From Trochalopteron elliotii (lineage: Eukaryota > Chordata > Aves > Passeriformes > Leiothrichidae): DNA of 64,000 bases. Below the pieces are notes generated by a model. It searched no databases and was not told the DNA's origin. It worked only from the letters and a program-made list of their open reading frames with translations. Both the position numbers and the translations under genes were made by a program. The stretch spans positions 336,708-400,707 of the forward strand of contig JANPWX010019090.1 of NCBI GenBank assembly GCA_024734555.1, given 5' to 3'. This document shows positions 63,131-64,000 of the stretch, piece by piece; the first letter of the stretch is position 1; every line of letters begins with the position of its first letter.

Positions 63131-64000
63131 ATTCGTTGGCCTAGCACATCTAAACCACAAGAATACAAGGCCTTGGTCGATACTGGTGCACAGTGCACAT
63201 TAATTCCATCAACACATGTAGAGGCAGAATCTGTTTCTATTGCTGGTGTGACAGGGGGATCACAAGACTATACGTTAGTGAAGGCAAAAGTAAGCCTGAC
63301 TGAAAATGAGTGGAAGAAACACCTTATTGCAACTGGCCCAAAGGCCCCATGCATTTTGGGCATAGACTACCTTCGGAGTAAGTATTTCAAAAACCCTAAA
63401 GGACTCAAATGGGCATTTGAGATAGCAGCTGTAGTGATGGAGGGCATCCAGCAATTGAACACCTTGCCTGGACTGTCCAAAAATCCGTCAACAGTAAGAC
63501 TTCTGAAGGGGAAAAAACAACAAGTACCAATTGCCACCTCAATAGTGCACCGCCGACAGTATAGAACAACTCGAGATGCCGTGATCCCCATTCATAAGAT
63601 GATCCGTGAGCTAAAGAGTCAAAAAGTGGTCAGCAAAACCCACTCACCCTTCAACAGCCCCATCTGGCCTGTGCGAAAATCTGAAAAAGAATAGAGACTG
63701 ACTGTAAACTATCGTGCATTGAATGAAGTGACTCCACCGCTGAGCGCTGCTGTGCCAAACATGTTAAAGCTCCAGTATGAGCTGGAGTCCAAGGCAGCAA
63801 GGTAGTATGCCACTATTGACATTGCTAATGCATTTTTCTCCATTCCTTTAGCAGCAGAGTGCAGGCCTCAGTTTGCCTTCACATGGAGGGGAGTGCAATA
63901 CACCTAAAACCGACTGCCCCAGGGGTGGAAGCACAGTCCTACCATCTGCCATAAACTAATCCAAACTGCACTAGAAAAGGGTGAGGCTCCAAAACATCTG
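63131..64000 (+). pseudogene. pol: ERV-e protease and reverse transcriptase start
   Basis: The protease active site LVDTGAQCTLIP is intact (63173-63210) and 173 codons are open to 63694. Reverse transcriptase blocks PIWPVRK, ALNEVTPPLSAAVP, FFSIPLAAECRPQFAF and LPQGWKHSPT follow with stops at 63692, 63803 and 63905, again on Trp codons of ERV-c. One VDY block reads VNY. The YxDD region lies beyond the window. Confidence 0.87.

Larger units (their letters stand above)
60727..64000 (+). mobile_element. ERV-e: ERVL provirus, 5' part, G-to-A mutated
   Basis: The plus-strand relative of ERV-c, with LTR 3' part, the same 11-nt spacer and primer site, gag, protease and the start of reverse transcriptase, cut by the window end. 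Many codons differ from ERV-c by G-to-A: at least eleven Trp codons of ERV-c are TAG or TAA here, and Glu/Gly/Asp positions are often Lys/Glu/Asn. No long frame survives except gag N-terminal and protease segments. The 3' LTR and any duplication are outside the window. Confidence 0.92.

Overview
The window is bird DNA, most likely passerine. It carries a chicken-repeat-1 (CR1) LINE tail with the family's typical 3' end, many LTRs opening TGTCC or TGTGG, and several avian-type endogenous retroviruses. I found no host protein-coding gene, tRNA, rRNA or CRISPR. Nearly all coding signal is retroviral, and most small open frames elsewhere are chance.

Layout. 1-14067 is largely single-copy non-coding DNA with a CR1 fragment (4403-4793) and four solo LTRs: an ERVL-type LTR (6161-7447) that itself holds an avian-leukosis-like solo LTR (6936-7369), and LTRs at 8163-8899, 10269-10602 and 10829-11351. 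ERV-a (14072-20831, minus) is a gutted class I provirus with tRNA-His primer site. 20836-25677 is single-copy apart from a solo LTR (22329-22988). 25678-46996 is a stack of nested insertions. An older LTR-element region (25678-27221 continuing at 46197-46996) was entered by ERV-b (27222-46196, minus, class I, His primer site). ERV-b in turn received ERV-c (28166-35495, minus, class III ERVL, 5-bp duplication cctta) in its env tail, a solo LTR in its reverse transcriptase active site (41327-41859), and an LTR-like insert in env (36000-36720). 46997-49791 is single-copy. ERV-d (49797-59779, minus, class I, tRNA-Phe primer site) is the best preserved provirus, with gag, pol and env broken at only a few points. 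From 59946 a chimeric LTR-like block leads into ERV-e (from about 60727, plus strand, ERVL, related to ERV-c), which runs off the window end.

How the genes relate. ERV-a, -b and -d share a gamma-type plan: gag and pol lie in one frame around a stop codon (amber in b and d), followed by env with a gamma-like transmembrane subunit. ERV-a and ERV-b also share a roughly 191-codon frame between pol and env. It starts on the pol stop, overlaps the env start in another frame, and carries paired Cys motifs near its N-terminus; I do not recognise it. ERV-c and ERV-e are ERVL elements without env. Their Gag begins with a strongly hydrophobic N-terminal region.

The most notable signals are the unrecognised pol-env frame of ERV-a/b, heavy G-to-A change in ERV-e (at least eleven Trp codons of its relative are TAG or TAA) with a similar tendency in ERV-b, the hydrophobic Gag N-terminus, rearranged modular LTRs, and a CpG-rich foreign segment in ERV-a. 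Divergence figures are by-eye counts.
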